This document shows positions 8,893 to 16,738 of a stretch of 64,000 bases of DNA, piece by piece. The position numbers and the translations under genes are program-made. Below the pieces are notes generated by a model, which saw only the letters and a list, made by a program, of their open reading frames with translations, searched no databases and had not been told where the DNA came from. Source of the stretch: SHAN690 sp041391765 (lineage in GTDB: Bacteria > Bacteroidota > Bacteroidia > Flavobacteriales_G > Salibacteraceae); the NCBI GenBank assembly GCA_041391765.1, contig JAWKNJ010000022.1, positions 41,061 to 105,060 of the forward strand, read 5' to 3'. Within the stretch, counting starts at the first letter, position 1; every line of letters begins with the position of its first letter.

Positions 8893-9525
8893 TTATTGAC
8901 CTACACGCTTAATGCTGCAACCGATAGACTTTGTCACATTCGGTTCAATCTTCTCACCAGCCATCATAGCCTTGATCGCACTTTCTAAGTAGTGTTCCTT
9001 AACCTCGTTAGCGTTTTCGTTATTGTCATCAATGGCACCTCGGTAGGCAAGCTTTGCATTTCTATCAAGCAAATAAACATGAGGTGTCGTTCGTGCTCCG
9101 AATGCGTCAGCAATAATGTGATCTTCGTCAAGCATGTAGGGCATTTTGTAACCCTGAGCCTTTGCTTTTTCTTTCATTTTTTCATAGGAATCATCCCCTT
9201 CTCTTTTTGCCTCATTGCTGTTGATAAGCACCATTTTGATTTTGTTCTGCTCACACAGATCGTAAAGCTGATTGTAACGATTCTCCCATTGAAGAACGAA
9301 TGGACAAGTGTTGCAAGAAAAAATGATCAGCGTACCATTTTCACCAAGGCACTCACGTAACATCTTTTGCTCACCATTCACCCCGATCATTTGCTGATGT
9401 AGCATTGGTGCGAATTCCCCAATATTCAACTCACCTCCTTCAGGTGTAGGATTGCTCCACGAAGTTAGGCCAACTGCCGCAGTTGCCATTAGCACAACAA
9501 ATGCTGATAATTTCAAAAGTTTCAT
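8893..9525 (-). CDS. Exported thioredoxin-like / redoxin family protein
   Basis: The protein has 210 residues with a signal peptide (about 1-22, MKLLKLSAFVVLMATAAVG). The AhpC/TSA-thioredoxin fold follows, with the redox pair CNTC in IIFSCNTCPFVLQWE (near residue 73), a second conserved stretch DAFGARTTPHVYLLD carrying the Thr-Pro that faces the active site, and a C-terminal KSIGCSIKRV typical of the peroxiredoxin-like thioredoxin family. It likely acts in the periplasm or on the inner membrane as a thiol-disulfide enzyme; the substrate is unknown. It is monocistronic, with a promoter and a terminator that can both be seen. Confidence 0.85.
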   Translation of the reverse strand: MKLLKLSAFVVLMATAAVGLTSWSNPTPEGGELNIGEFAPMLHQQMIGVNGEQKMLRECLGENGTLIIFSCNTCPFVLQWENRYNQLYDLCEQNKIKMVLINSNEAKREGDDSYEKMKEKAKAQGYKMPYMLDEDHIIADAFGARTTPHVYLLDRNAKLAYRGAIDDNNENANEVKEHYLESAIKAMMAGEKIEPNVTKSIGCSIKRVGQ

Positions 9526-9566
9526 AGCTCTTCTAATTTGATTTTTCCGAATCTCTCATGAGACGC

Positions 9567-9596
9567 TAAATATAGATTTAGTTGCCGACTATTCAA
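9567..9596 (-). promoter_or_regulatory. Promoter of the thioredoxin-like gene
   Basis: On the minus strand, TTG (9596-9594), exactly 19 bp, then TATATTTA (9574-9567), one base from TAnnTTTG. The TTG lies inside the 3' end of the upstream regulator gene, so the gene can be transcribed on its own. Confidence 0.5.
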
Positions 9597-10236
9597 CGTA
9601 ACCTTCTTTGATCGCATGACGAATTAATCCGGCAATGTTATGGACGTTAAGCTTTTTCATAAGATTGGTTCGATGTGTGTCTACTGTTCGATGGGAAATA
9701 AACAATGTTTCGCCAATTTCCTTGTTTGACATGCCCTGTGCAATCAAACGAAGCACTTCCACTTCTCTTTCGGTGAGCTCACTGGATAATCCGATACCTG
9801 GTAGGATCGATGACGCGCTGCCAGCTGACTTTCCCGCCAAGGTTAACGTTACATCCTCCGAAAAGTAACTTCCTCCGACATGCACCTTCTTAATGGCAGC
9901 TATCAAATCCTCCTGATCAATGTTCTTCAGCAGGTATCCTGATGCTCCCGCAGCAATAACCTTTTGAATCATTCCCTTTTCGTTGTGCATGGTAAGGGCA
10001 ATACACTTGACGTGAGCCTTTTCCTTTTTGATCTTTTCGATGGCCAGCAAACCATTCATGACCGGCATGTCAATATCAACCAGCACCACATCAATATCCA
10101 CGGCAGAAACAATGTCCACCAATCGCTTTCCATCATTTGCCTCTGCGACAAATTCGAAAGACGGCTCATCCTTGATCAGGGACTTAAGCCCATCCAAAAC
10201 AAGCTGATGATCATCCGCTAAAGCAATCCGTATCAC
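9589..10236 (-). CDS. NarL/FixJ-type response regulator
   Basis: The protein has 215 residues: receiver domain (1-120) with the acidic pair near Asp8/Asp9 and phospho-acceptor Asp54 in VLVDIDMPVMNG, then a LuxR-type helix-turn-helix (about 150-215) with LTEREVEVLRLIAQGMSNKEIGETLFISHRTVDTH split across it. It should bind DNA when phosphorylated. The start is a GTG at 10236; TAAATTAG (one base from the -7 consensus) sits on the minus strand at 10241-10248, so the mRNA may be nearly leaderless. No kinase is adjacent; the HisKA_3-type TPR kinase at 24.6-26.7 kb is of the class that usually partners NarL regulators. Confidence 0.93.
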   Translation of the reverse strand: MIRIALADDHQLVLDGLKSLIKDEPSFEFVAEANDGKRLVDIVSAVDIDVVLVDIDMPVMNGLLAIEKIKKEKAHVKCIALTMHNEKGMIQKVIAAGASGYLLKNIDQEDLIAAIKKVHVGGSYFSEDVTLTLAGKSAGSASSILPGIGLSSELTEREVEVLRLIAQGMSNKEIGETLFISHRTVDTHRTNLMKKLNVHNIAGLIRHAIKEGYVE

Positions 10237-10375
10237 GGCACTAATTTAATCAGTCCATCAAATAATGTGTAGGTCAATCAATGCTCATTGACGACAGTTA
10301 TCGACAAGTTATCTGGTTGAATTAAACAATCGTACCGCGCATTCATCGACACCGCTTAGTTTCGCGGAACCTCCG

Positions 10376-12580
10376 ATGACCCACCTAAGGCACTTTTTTC
10401 GAAACCTTGGTTTTGCAGCTATTGCAATCCTTGTGATTTGGGTTTTCTACGGTGGTCAACTCTTGCTTTGGACCACACAGATTCCGGGTTCGGGTGAAGA
10501 TGGAACCAAAAATTTCTACACCGTTGAATATCACATCAAGCATGACCAGAACCTCATGTGGTTCAGCGGTATGAACTATCCAGATGGCGACCATGTGGTG
10601 TACACAGACAATCAACCCTTCATTTCAAACATTTTAAAACTACTTGGCGGATCGGCTCACTGGTTACCTTTTTTAGTGTTAGTCTCACTTCTCATTGGCG
10701 TCTTGGTTTATCTGTTCCTATTACAGGAAATGGGAGTTTCATACTGGCTTAGCGGCTTTCTGGCAATTGGCATCATGCTACTTAGCCCTCAACTGCTGCG
10801 GCTCGGTGGACACTACTCTCTGGCCTATGTGGGATTGATTCCTGTTTTTCTCTTTTTGCTATATGAAAACCATAAGGATCCGACCAAATGGCGCCTCGCT
10901 GTCATAATGGGTTTTGTATTCATTTCCGCATTCATTCACCCGTATTTCATGATGATGCTCGCTATGCTTTGGGGCTGCTTTCTGATGCTTGAGCTTCTGA
11001 TTTCTGCCGATCGAAAGTTGTGGAAGAAATGGGTCATAGTGATCGGCAAAACCTTGTCGCCTATTGTTCTCTTTCAACTAGTGATGCTCATGACCGACCC
11101 AGTTGGCGATAGGCCGACTAATCCATATGGCTTCATGTTTTACAGAGCTACTTGGCCCTCGATTTTTCTTCCATTGGAATTTGACTATTTCAAGGACTTC
11201 GGAAAAAGCTTTGACCAAAGCACTGAGGGTAGTTTCTATATCGGTTTAATGGCAGTCTCTGGAGCTATAATTTCGGTTGTTATAGCCATTCGAAATAGGA
11301 ACTGGAAAATCGAAAGTTTTCACCATAAACTGCTCATTGCCTCCATTCCATTGCTACTACTCGCAGTTGCATTTCCATTCTATATCTGGAAGCTTGAACG
11401 ACTCGTGGAATACATCGGCCCATTCCGCCAGTTCCGAGGAATTGGCCGTTTTTCCTTCGTGTTCTTTTATGCCATCAACCTCTTTGCGGCTATTGAGATC
11501 GGACGATTGGCTGGCAAGTTGGAAGGAACCAAAAAATATGTAGCTGGAATTCTAGTGATTTTGGTTTTGATCTCGGAGGCTTGGGGGGTTCGTTTGCAAG
11601 TGTTGACGAAAACCATGAGCGGCAGCCAACTGCTTCACAACCCTAATTGGTCTGACGCAATCAGTCAATATTCTAGAGAAACCCATCAGTGCATTATTCC
11701 AATTCCCTATTTCCATGTCGGGTCAGAAAATTTTAGAACTCCCGAAGTTGATGGTATGGCCGAACAAGCATTTTCGCTGAGCCTTGAAACCGGAATTCCG
11801 CTTCAGAGTGTTCAAATGAGCAGAACCTCGCTCAGTCAAACCCTAGAGCATTTTCAGTTTCACACGTATTTGGCTGATGTGCCTAAGACTATTCTAGATG
11901 GTAAATACAACAACCTACCCTTGTTGATTTTAGTCAAGCGTGGTGAGCCATTGAATGTCGAACAGCAAAAGCTGATCGATCATTCCAAGCCACTGGCCAG
12001 GAACGGTCAATTCGAATTGCGGGAATTGGAACTTACCGCCTTTGCGGAAATTCCACGTGAAAACGTGATGCAAATAAAAGCTGACAGCGCTGAAACCAGC
12101 ACAACCGGACCATTGGATGGGATGTATTACTACTCCTTTGATGACATGGAAAGTCAGCGAGCTTTCGTAAAGCCAGGAGCTTTGGGAGTGGATCGGATAG
12201 CATGGACAGAAATCATCCACCAAGGGTTTCGTCTGAAGGATACCACCGATCACGAGCTTAGCTTCTGGTTTTATGCCGGAGCTCAGCATGCCGTCAACAC
12301 TCAGCTGTGGTTTTGGGAACGCAGCGATGGAGAAGAAGTAAGGTTTGAGGTAACAGAAATTGGTGACCATATCGCCCAAGTGATGGGTGACTGGATTTTG
12401 GTGTCGTTTCCGATATCCTTAGCACATAAGGACAATACTTTTCAACTTATTGCCCATCGCGATGGTGACAACATGAAAATATGGTTTGACGAATTGATGA
12501 TCCGACCGGTAAATCGGCACTATTTCAAACCAGGGCCGCTGAATCTGGATAACCGATACATGGAATCACCACTAAACTAG
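10376..12580 (+). CDS. Large polytopic membrane protein, GT-C glycosyltransferase-like
   Basis: The protein has 734 residues. About 10-12 membrane helices fill residues 10-430, with a first periplasmic loop containing acidic and aromatic residues (GSGEDGTKNFYTVEYHI), as in GT-C enzymes and YfhO/DUF6311-like proteins. The C-terminal 250 residues are soluble, with a beta-rich region (about 580-715) resembling a jelly-roll carbohydrate-binding module. A role in transferring sugars from a lipid carrier is plausible but not shown. It starts at ATG 10376; the hemH operon follows 21 bp downstream. The family call is inference from topology. Confidence 0.6.
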   Translation: MTHLRHFFRNLGFAAIAILVIWVFYGGQLLLWTTQIPGSGEDGTKNFYTVEYHIKHDQNLMWFSGMNYPDGDHVVYTDNQPFISNILKLLGGSAHWLPFLVLVSLLIGVLVYLFLLQEMGVSYWLSGFLAIGIMLLSPQLLRLGGHYSLAYVGLIPVFLFLLYENHKDPTKWRLAVIMGFVFISAFIHPYFMMMLAMLWGCFLMLELLISADRKLWKKWVIVIGKTLSPIVLFQLVMLMTDPVGDRPTNPYGFMFYRATWPSIFLPLEFDYFKDFGKSFDQSTEGSFYIGLMAVSGAIISVVIAIRNRNWKIESFHHKLLIASIPLLLLAVAFPFYIWKLERLVEYIGPFRQFRGIGRFSFVFFYAINLFAAIEIGRLAGKLEGTKKYVAGILVILVLISEAWGVRLQVLTKTMSGSQLLHNPNWSDAISQYSRETHQCIIPIPYFHVGSENFRTPEVDGMAEQAFSLSLETGIPLQSVQMSRTSLSQTLEHFQFHTYLADVPKTILDGKYNNLPLLILVKRGEPLNVEQQKLIDHSKPLARNGQFELRELELTAFAEIPRENVMQIKADSAETSTTGPLDGMYYYSFDDMESQRAFVKPGALGVDRIAWTEIIHQGFRLKDTTDHELSFWFYAGAQHAVNTQLWFWERSDGEEVRFEVTEIGDHIAQVMGDWILVSFPISLAHKDNTFQLIAHRDGDNMKIWFDELMIRPVNRHYFKPGPLNLDNRYMESPLN

Positions 12581-12589
12581 TGGAGACTT

Positions 12590-12597
12590 TACATTTG
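12590..12597 (+). promoter_or_regulatory. TAnnTTTG box directly before hemH
   Basis: TACATTTG is a perfect -7 match ending 4 bases before the hemH ATG. If used, transcription would start at or next to the A of ATG, giving a leaderless hemH mRNA. No TTG stands at the ideal distance. Confidence 0.4.
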
Positions 12598-12601
12598 GCG
12601 C

Positions 12602-13612
12602 ATGGCAAAAACGACCGTACTTCTCATTAATCTAGGCACTCCGGATAGTCCAAGCGTCTCCAACGTGAGGAGTTATTTGAGCCAGTTCCTGAACGATCCG
12701 CGTGTGATCGATATCCCTTGGTTGCTGAGAAAGATGCTGGTCAATTTGATCATCGTTCCTTTTCGAGCGCCTAAGAGCGCGAAGATTTATCAGGAATTAT
12801 GGACAGATAAGGGTTCTCCAATTATTATTCATGGTGAACGCGTGAAGACTCTTCTTCAGGAGAAGCTAGGCCAAGAGTACACCGTTGAACTCGCCATGCG
12901 CTACAAAAACCCGAGTATTTCATCCGTGCTCGATCGCATTAGAAAATCGAATCCAACCAAGATTATCGTTTTGCCATTGTTTCCTCACTATGCATCAGCC
13001 AGCACCGGTTCTGCATTGCAGGAAGTGATGGATGTTGTTCGACATTGGTGGGTCATCCCAGAGTTGAGCATGATCAGTCAGTATTGGGATCATCCGGGAT
13101 TCATCAAGGCTTTTGCTGAACGCGGACGTCAATATGACTGGCGTGAATACGACCACGTGATTTTCAGCTATCATGGTCTGCCTGAACGACACGTTGACAA
13201 GATTTACAATGACGGTTTGTGCGCTGATCGGGACTGCATGCATGAAGTGAACGATGAAAATACATATTGCTACAAAGCCACATGTTACGGCACCACACGA
13301 CTCTTGGCAAAGGAGCTTGGCATTCCTACTGAAAAATACACCGTAGCATTTCAATCCAGACTGGACCAAAAATGGATTCAGCCATTTAGCGATCAGGTTG
13401 TAGAGCAAAAAGGAAAGGAAGGCGCTAAGAAGTTGCTCATTTTCTCTCCCGCCTTCGTAGCTGATTGTCTGGAAACTACCATAGAAATTGGGGTAGAATA
13501 CCAAGAGATCTTTGAAAGACATGGAGGAGAAAAAGTGCAGCTGGTGGAAAGCCTCAACGATCATCCGATTTGGATTGAGGCCTTGGCCGACATGGTGACA
13601 ACCCGAACATGA
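12602..13612 (+). CDS. hemH: Ferrochelatase
   Basis: HemH inserts Fe(II) into protoporphyrin IX in the last step of haem synthesis. The protein has 336 residues with N-terminal VLLINLGTPDSP, the catalytic His191 in FSYHGLPERH, and the C-terminal acidic motif FSPAFVADCLETTIEI. Between them is a cysteine cluster (Cys207, Cys212, Cys223, Cys228), a pattern seen in many Bacteroidota ferrochelatases that may bind a metal or an iron-sulfur cluster. Its stop overlaps the pabB start by 4 bp (ATGA), so the two are probably translationally coupled. Confidence 0.96.
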   Translation: MAKTTVLLINLGTPDSPSVSNVRSYLSQFLNDPRVIDIPWLLRKMLVNLIIVPFRAPKSAKIYQELWTDKGSPIIIHGERVKTLLQEKLGQEYTVELAMRYKNPSISSVLDRIRKSNPTKIIVLPLFPHYASASTGSALQEVMDVVRHWWVIPELSMISQYWDHPGFIKAFAERGRQYDWREYDHVIFSYHGLPERHVDKIYNDGLCADRDCMHEVNDENTYCYKATCYGTTRLLAKELGIPTEKYTVAFQSRLDQKWIQPFSDQVVEQKGKEGAKKLLIFSPAFVADCLETTIEIGVEYQEIFERHGGEKVQLVESLNDHPIWIEALADMVTTRT

Positions 13613-14898
13613 AACGCGAATACAAATCCTACGATGCCCCAACCCAATGTGCTGAAAAAATGGCGCTTTGGGCCATGGAAGACAATCACGGGTTTTGCTT
13701 TCGGGGAAATGGCTGGGCCAAGCACTTTGACTTCCGGTTCAATGCATTTGCCGGCATGGGGTTAAGCTCTGAGATTATTCCTTTTGAGAAAGCCGCAGAA
13801 TTCATCCATACTTGCGATGACTTTGTCATAACCCATCTATGCTACGACCTCAAAAACCGACTTGAGCGACTCAAATCAAAAAATCCAGACAAAATCGACT
13901 TCCCCGAGTTTGGACTCTATTCTCCCCTTTGGACAATAAGATTAAATGGAGACTCACTGGAGATTGGTTGGCCATCTGACTTAGCCACAGAGTGCGATGC
14001 TGACTTAATCTTTCGACAAATCGTTGAGATCATACCAACCTCGGCAGAACGTTCTCTGTCAGAATTGGTTCCCGAGGTTTCAAAGGCCGACTATTTGAGG
14101 AAAATCCAACAATGTCAACAACACATTCAACGAGGTGATATTTATCAAGCCAACGTTTGTCAAGAGTTTAGCTGGAACGTACAAATAATGAATCCAGCAG
14201 CGGAATTCAACCGCGGGTTTCATCAAAACCCCAATCCATTCTCGGTATTGTATCGATTTGGTGGCTGCTATTGCATCAGCTGGAGCCCAGAGCGATTTCT
14301 CACCTTTTTCGATTCTCATGTTCTCTCTCAACCGATGAAAGGCACAAGTCCCCGAGGGCTGAGCGAAGCCGAAGACCGTCAGCATTATAATCAACTAAAA
14401 TCATCCGAGAAAGACAGGCGTGAAAACGTAATGATCGTGGACATGGTTAGAAACGACCTTAGCCATTATGCGGTTCCCGGATCTGTGAAAGTGCCTGAAC
14501 TTTACGCCATTGAAGCCTATCCGCGTGTGCATCAAATGCACAGTACGGTTAAAGCAACTTTAAAGCCTAACACAAGATTATTCGATGCATTGCTAAAAGC
14601 TTTCCCGATGGGAAGCATGACGGGCGCTCCAAAGATCAAAGCCATGGAGATCATTGATGAGATTGAAAACTCGAAACGAGGACTGTTTTCAGGTACCATT
14701 GGATTTATCACTCCCGATAAATCTGCAGACTTCAATGTCATTATTCGATCATTGATCTACAATGAGTCTGCAAAGTCGCTTTCGTGTCACGTGGGTGGAG
14801 GGATCACAGCCCTTAGTGATGCTGAATCAGAATATGCGGAGAGTCTCGTAAAATTTGAGCCTATTCGACAACTGCTGGAACCCATCGCTGTGGTGTAG
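13609..14898 (+). CDS. pabB: Aminodeoxychorismate synthase component I (PabB-type)
   Basis: This chorismate-utilising enzyme forms 4-amino-4-deoxychorismate for folate. It has 429 residues with the family motifs QPMKGTSPRG, MIVDMVRNDLS, GSMTGAPKIKAMEIIDEIE and GLFSGTIGFI. The Lys244 in PMKGT is the residue that marks PabB; anthranilate synthases have PIAGT there, which argues against TrpE. Partner glutaminase and PabC lyase are not in the window. It overlaps hemH by 4 bp and is followed by tilS after 9 bp. The pabB-tilS linkage recurs in Flavobacteriia. Confidence 0.92.
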   Translation: MKREYKSYDAPTQCAEKMALWAMEDNHGFCFRGNGWAKHFDFRFNAFAGMGLSSEIIPFEKAAEFIHTCDDFVITHLCYDLKNRLERLKSKNPDKIDFPEFGLYSPLWTIRLNGDSLEIGWPSDLATECDADLIFRQIVEIIPTSAERSLSELVPEVSKADYLRKIQQCQQHIQRGDIYQANVCQEFSWNVQIMNPAAEFNRGFHQNPNPFSVLYRFGGCYCISWSPERFLTFFDSHVLSQPMKGTSPRGLSEAEDRQHYNQLKSSEKDRRENVMIVDMVRNDLSHYAVPGSVKVPELYAIEAYPRVHQMHSTVKATLKPNTRLFDALLKAFPMGSMTGAPKIKAMEIIDEIENSKRGLFSGTIGFITPDKSADFNVIIRSLIYNESAKSLSCHVGGGITALSDAESEYAESLVKFEPIRQLLEPIAVV

Positions 14899-14903
14899 CT
14901 TTG
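14896..14903 (+). promoter_or_regulatory. TAnnTTTG box directly before tilS
   Basis: TAGCTTTG starts on the pabB stop codon (TAG) and ends 4 bases before the tilS ATG. It is a perfect -7 match and would give a leaderless tilS transcript in addition to operon read-through. Confidence 0.4.
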
Positions 14904-14907
14904 TCGG

Positions 14908-16191
14908 ATGCACAAGGCGATAGCCCTTATCCGCGAAAAGAATCTTTTAACCATGGCCGACCACGTTCTCGTGGCCATCAGTGGCGGGCGAGATAGTGTT
15001 GCGTTGGCACACTTTCTTAAGAATCAAGGATTTCAAATTGCGCTGGCGCACATCAATTATAGTCTGCGTGCCAAAGAGTCGGACGATGATGAAGCGTTTG
15101 TTCGATCAATTGCTTTGACATGGGATGTTCCACTTCACATTCTTAATGCAACGGCTGATATGCAGACCAACGCAAACATTCAAGAGCGAGCGCGTGAACT
15201 GCGATATGCATACTTCCAATCGCTTTGCGATGAACACGGTTATACCAAAGTAGCTGTGGGTCACCACTTGGAAGATAGCCTCGAAACTGTGCTCTTGAAT
15301 TTTACTCGAGGCACTGGAATTCTGGGCATGGGTGGCATCAGCGCCATGCGCAACAGCATCATTAGGCCACTTCTTACCACCCCACGATCCGAAATCGAAG
15401 ATTACATCCGTGAGAATCATTTGACGTATCGAGACGATTCATCCAATGACTCCGATAAATACTCACGCAACCGGATTCGGCATCATGTTTTACCAGAATT
15501 GAAAACACAAACGGAGAACAGTCTTAGTCGAATAACAAAGAGCTTGGAGTTGATTCAGGAAGATAGCGAGGCACTTTCATCCATGGCCCGCTTGATTCTT
15601 GAAAACACTCCGGACGGTCATTGTGTTTCTCTCGATCGTATTCCTCGATCCTGCGGAGCCACTTGGATTTACCATTGTATCAAAGATTTTGGATTTAACC
15701 GAGTGCAATGTGACGATCTCTTTCAGGGCAATCCAGGTTCGATCATCAAGTCTGCTACCCATCGCGCAACCATTCAGGATGGCGAATTAAGGATTGCGCC
15801 AATGTCTGCACCACCTGAAGAATTAATCATCCAACATGAAGGTACATATCAAATGGAAGGGTTGAACATCGAAGTGTCATCGAATGAATTTCAACCTCAT
15901 TTGTTACCTCGATCGAAATATGATGTTTGGCTCCGATCAGATCATGTTTCATTTCCCCTCACCTTTAGACCGTGGCGAAATGGGGATCGGATTCAACCCC
16001 TTGGTCTGCAGTACCAAGTGTTGGTAAGTGATTACCTGAAGGACAAGCACGCAGACAGGCTGAGCAAAGCCAATACGCTCGTCCTATGTTCAGGCAAAGG
16101 GGAGATTGCATGGCTCATCGGCTACACGATTTCTGAAAATTTCAAGTGCACGAATGAAACGCGAATGGTAGTTTCGATAAAGATCAACTAA
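14908..16191 (+). CDS. tilS: tRNA(Ile2)-lysidine synthetase
   Basis: TilS converts C34 of the CAU anticodon of tRNA-Ile2 to lysidine so that it reads AUA. The protein has 427 residues: N-type PP-ATPase domain with the P-loop SGGRDS (25-30), the motif VGHHLEDSLETVLLNFTRG, the DDSSNDSDKYSRNRIRH stretch characteristic of TilS, and a C-terminal TilS domain (about 340-427, FRPWRNGDRIQPLG). It is essential in most bacteria. A CAU tRNA with TilS-type acceptor pairs is encoded at 55.3 kb in the same window. Confidence 0.95.
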   Translation: MHKAIALIREKNLLTMADHVLVAISGGRDSVALAHFLKNQGFQIALAHINYSLRAKESDDDEAFVRSIALTWDVPLHILNATADMQTNANIQERARELRYAYFQSLCDEHGYTKVAVGHHLEDSLETVLLNFTRGTGILGMGGISAMRNSIIRPLLTTPRSEIEDYIRENHLTYRDDSSNDSDKYSRNRIRHHVLPELKTQTENSLSRITKSLELIQEDSEALSSMARLILENTPDGHCVSLDRIPRSCGATWIYHCIKDFGFNRVQCDDLFQGNPGSIIKSATHRATIQDGELRIAPMSAPPEELIIQHEGTYQMEGLNIEVSSNEFQPHLLPRSKYDVWLRSDHVSFPLTFRPWRNGDRIQPLGLQYQVLVSDYLKDKHADRLSKANTLVLCSGKGEIAWLIGYTISENFKCTNETRMVVSIKIN

Positions 16192-16201
16192 CTTAGCATC
16201 C

Positions 16202-16687
16202 ATGGCTACGCACCCCGACTTTCACGAAAGACAATACCTTGGGTTCAATCGATTCGGATTGGTTCGAAGGATGGTGATTGTTCTTTTCTGCTTCGTGTTT
16301 TACCTCGTTTCTGAGGATAACACTGGCAATACAGCTGATCTGTTCTTCTATTTGGGATTGATCATCTTGGCCATGAGTGCCGGAGCCATGCTCGTTTCCC
16401 ATTTGGACACAACCTTAACCGGAACCACCCTGAAACTCATTGGCCCCATGACCTTTCGCCAGGTGGAAATGGAGGTCAAGGGAATCACAGACATTAGTGT
16501 AAAGCCTTACTCCAATTTTCTGATGAGCCGACCCATGTTTAACCTCCATCGCAAAGACGCCCGCAGGTTTTACACTCACGGGAAATGGTGTGTTGAATTC
16601 ACCACCGCTGAAGGAGAGACGGTTTTACTGGGCAGTCAGCGCCCTAAAGAGCTTAAGCAGGCTTTAGAAGAAGCTCAGACAAAATAG
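16202..16687 (+). CDS. Small membrane protein of unknown function
   Basis: The protein has 161 residues: two membrane helices (about 24-40 and 47-65) followed by a soluble beta-rich C-terminal part with a basic stretch (NLHRKDARRFYTHGKW). The layout resembles small membrane-anchored PH-like proteins, but I do not recognise a family. It lies 10 bp after tilS and may be the last gene of the hemH-pabB-tilS unit. TAACTTAG at 16189-16196 spans the tilS stop and ends 5 bases before the ATG, so it could also have its own start site. Confidence 0.75.
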   Translation: MATHPDFHERQYLGFNRFGLVRRMVIVLFCFVFYLVSEDNTGNTADLFFYLGLIILAMSAGAMLVSHLDTTLTGTTLKLIGPMTFRQVEMEVKGITDISVKPYSNFLMSRPMFNLHRKDARRFYTHGKWCVEFTTAEGETVLLGSQRPKELKQALEEAQTK

Positions 16688-16710
16688 AAAAGGCCGCGCA
16701 AAGCGCAGCC
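16685..16710 (-). terminator. Hairpin terminator between convergent genes
   Basis: GGCCGCGC (16692-16699), AAA, GCGCAGCC (16703-16710) form a GC-rich stem. On the minus strand it is followed by TTTTCTATTTT, so it terminates the choice-of-anchor I gene. On the plus strand there is no T-run. Confidence 0.6.
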
Positions 16711-16738
16711 CCTCCCTACCTAACTATGATGAAGAAAA

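Noticed and set aside
13609..14898. Anthranilate synthase (TrpE) as identity
   Set aside because: The PMKGT motif with Lys244 marks PabB; no trpG or other trp genes are adjacent.
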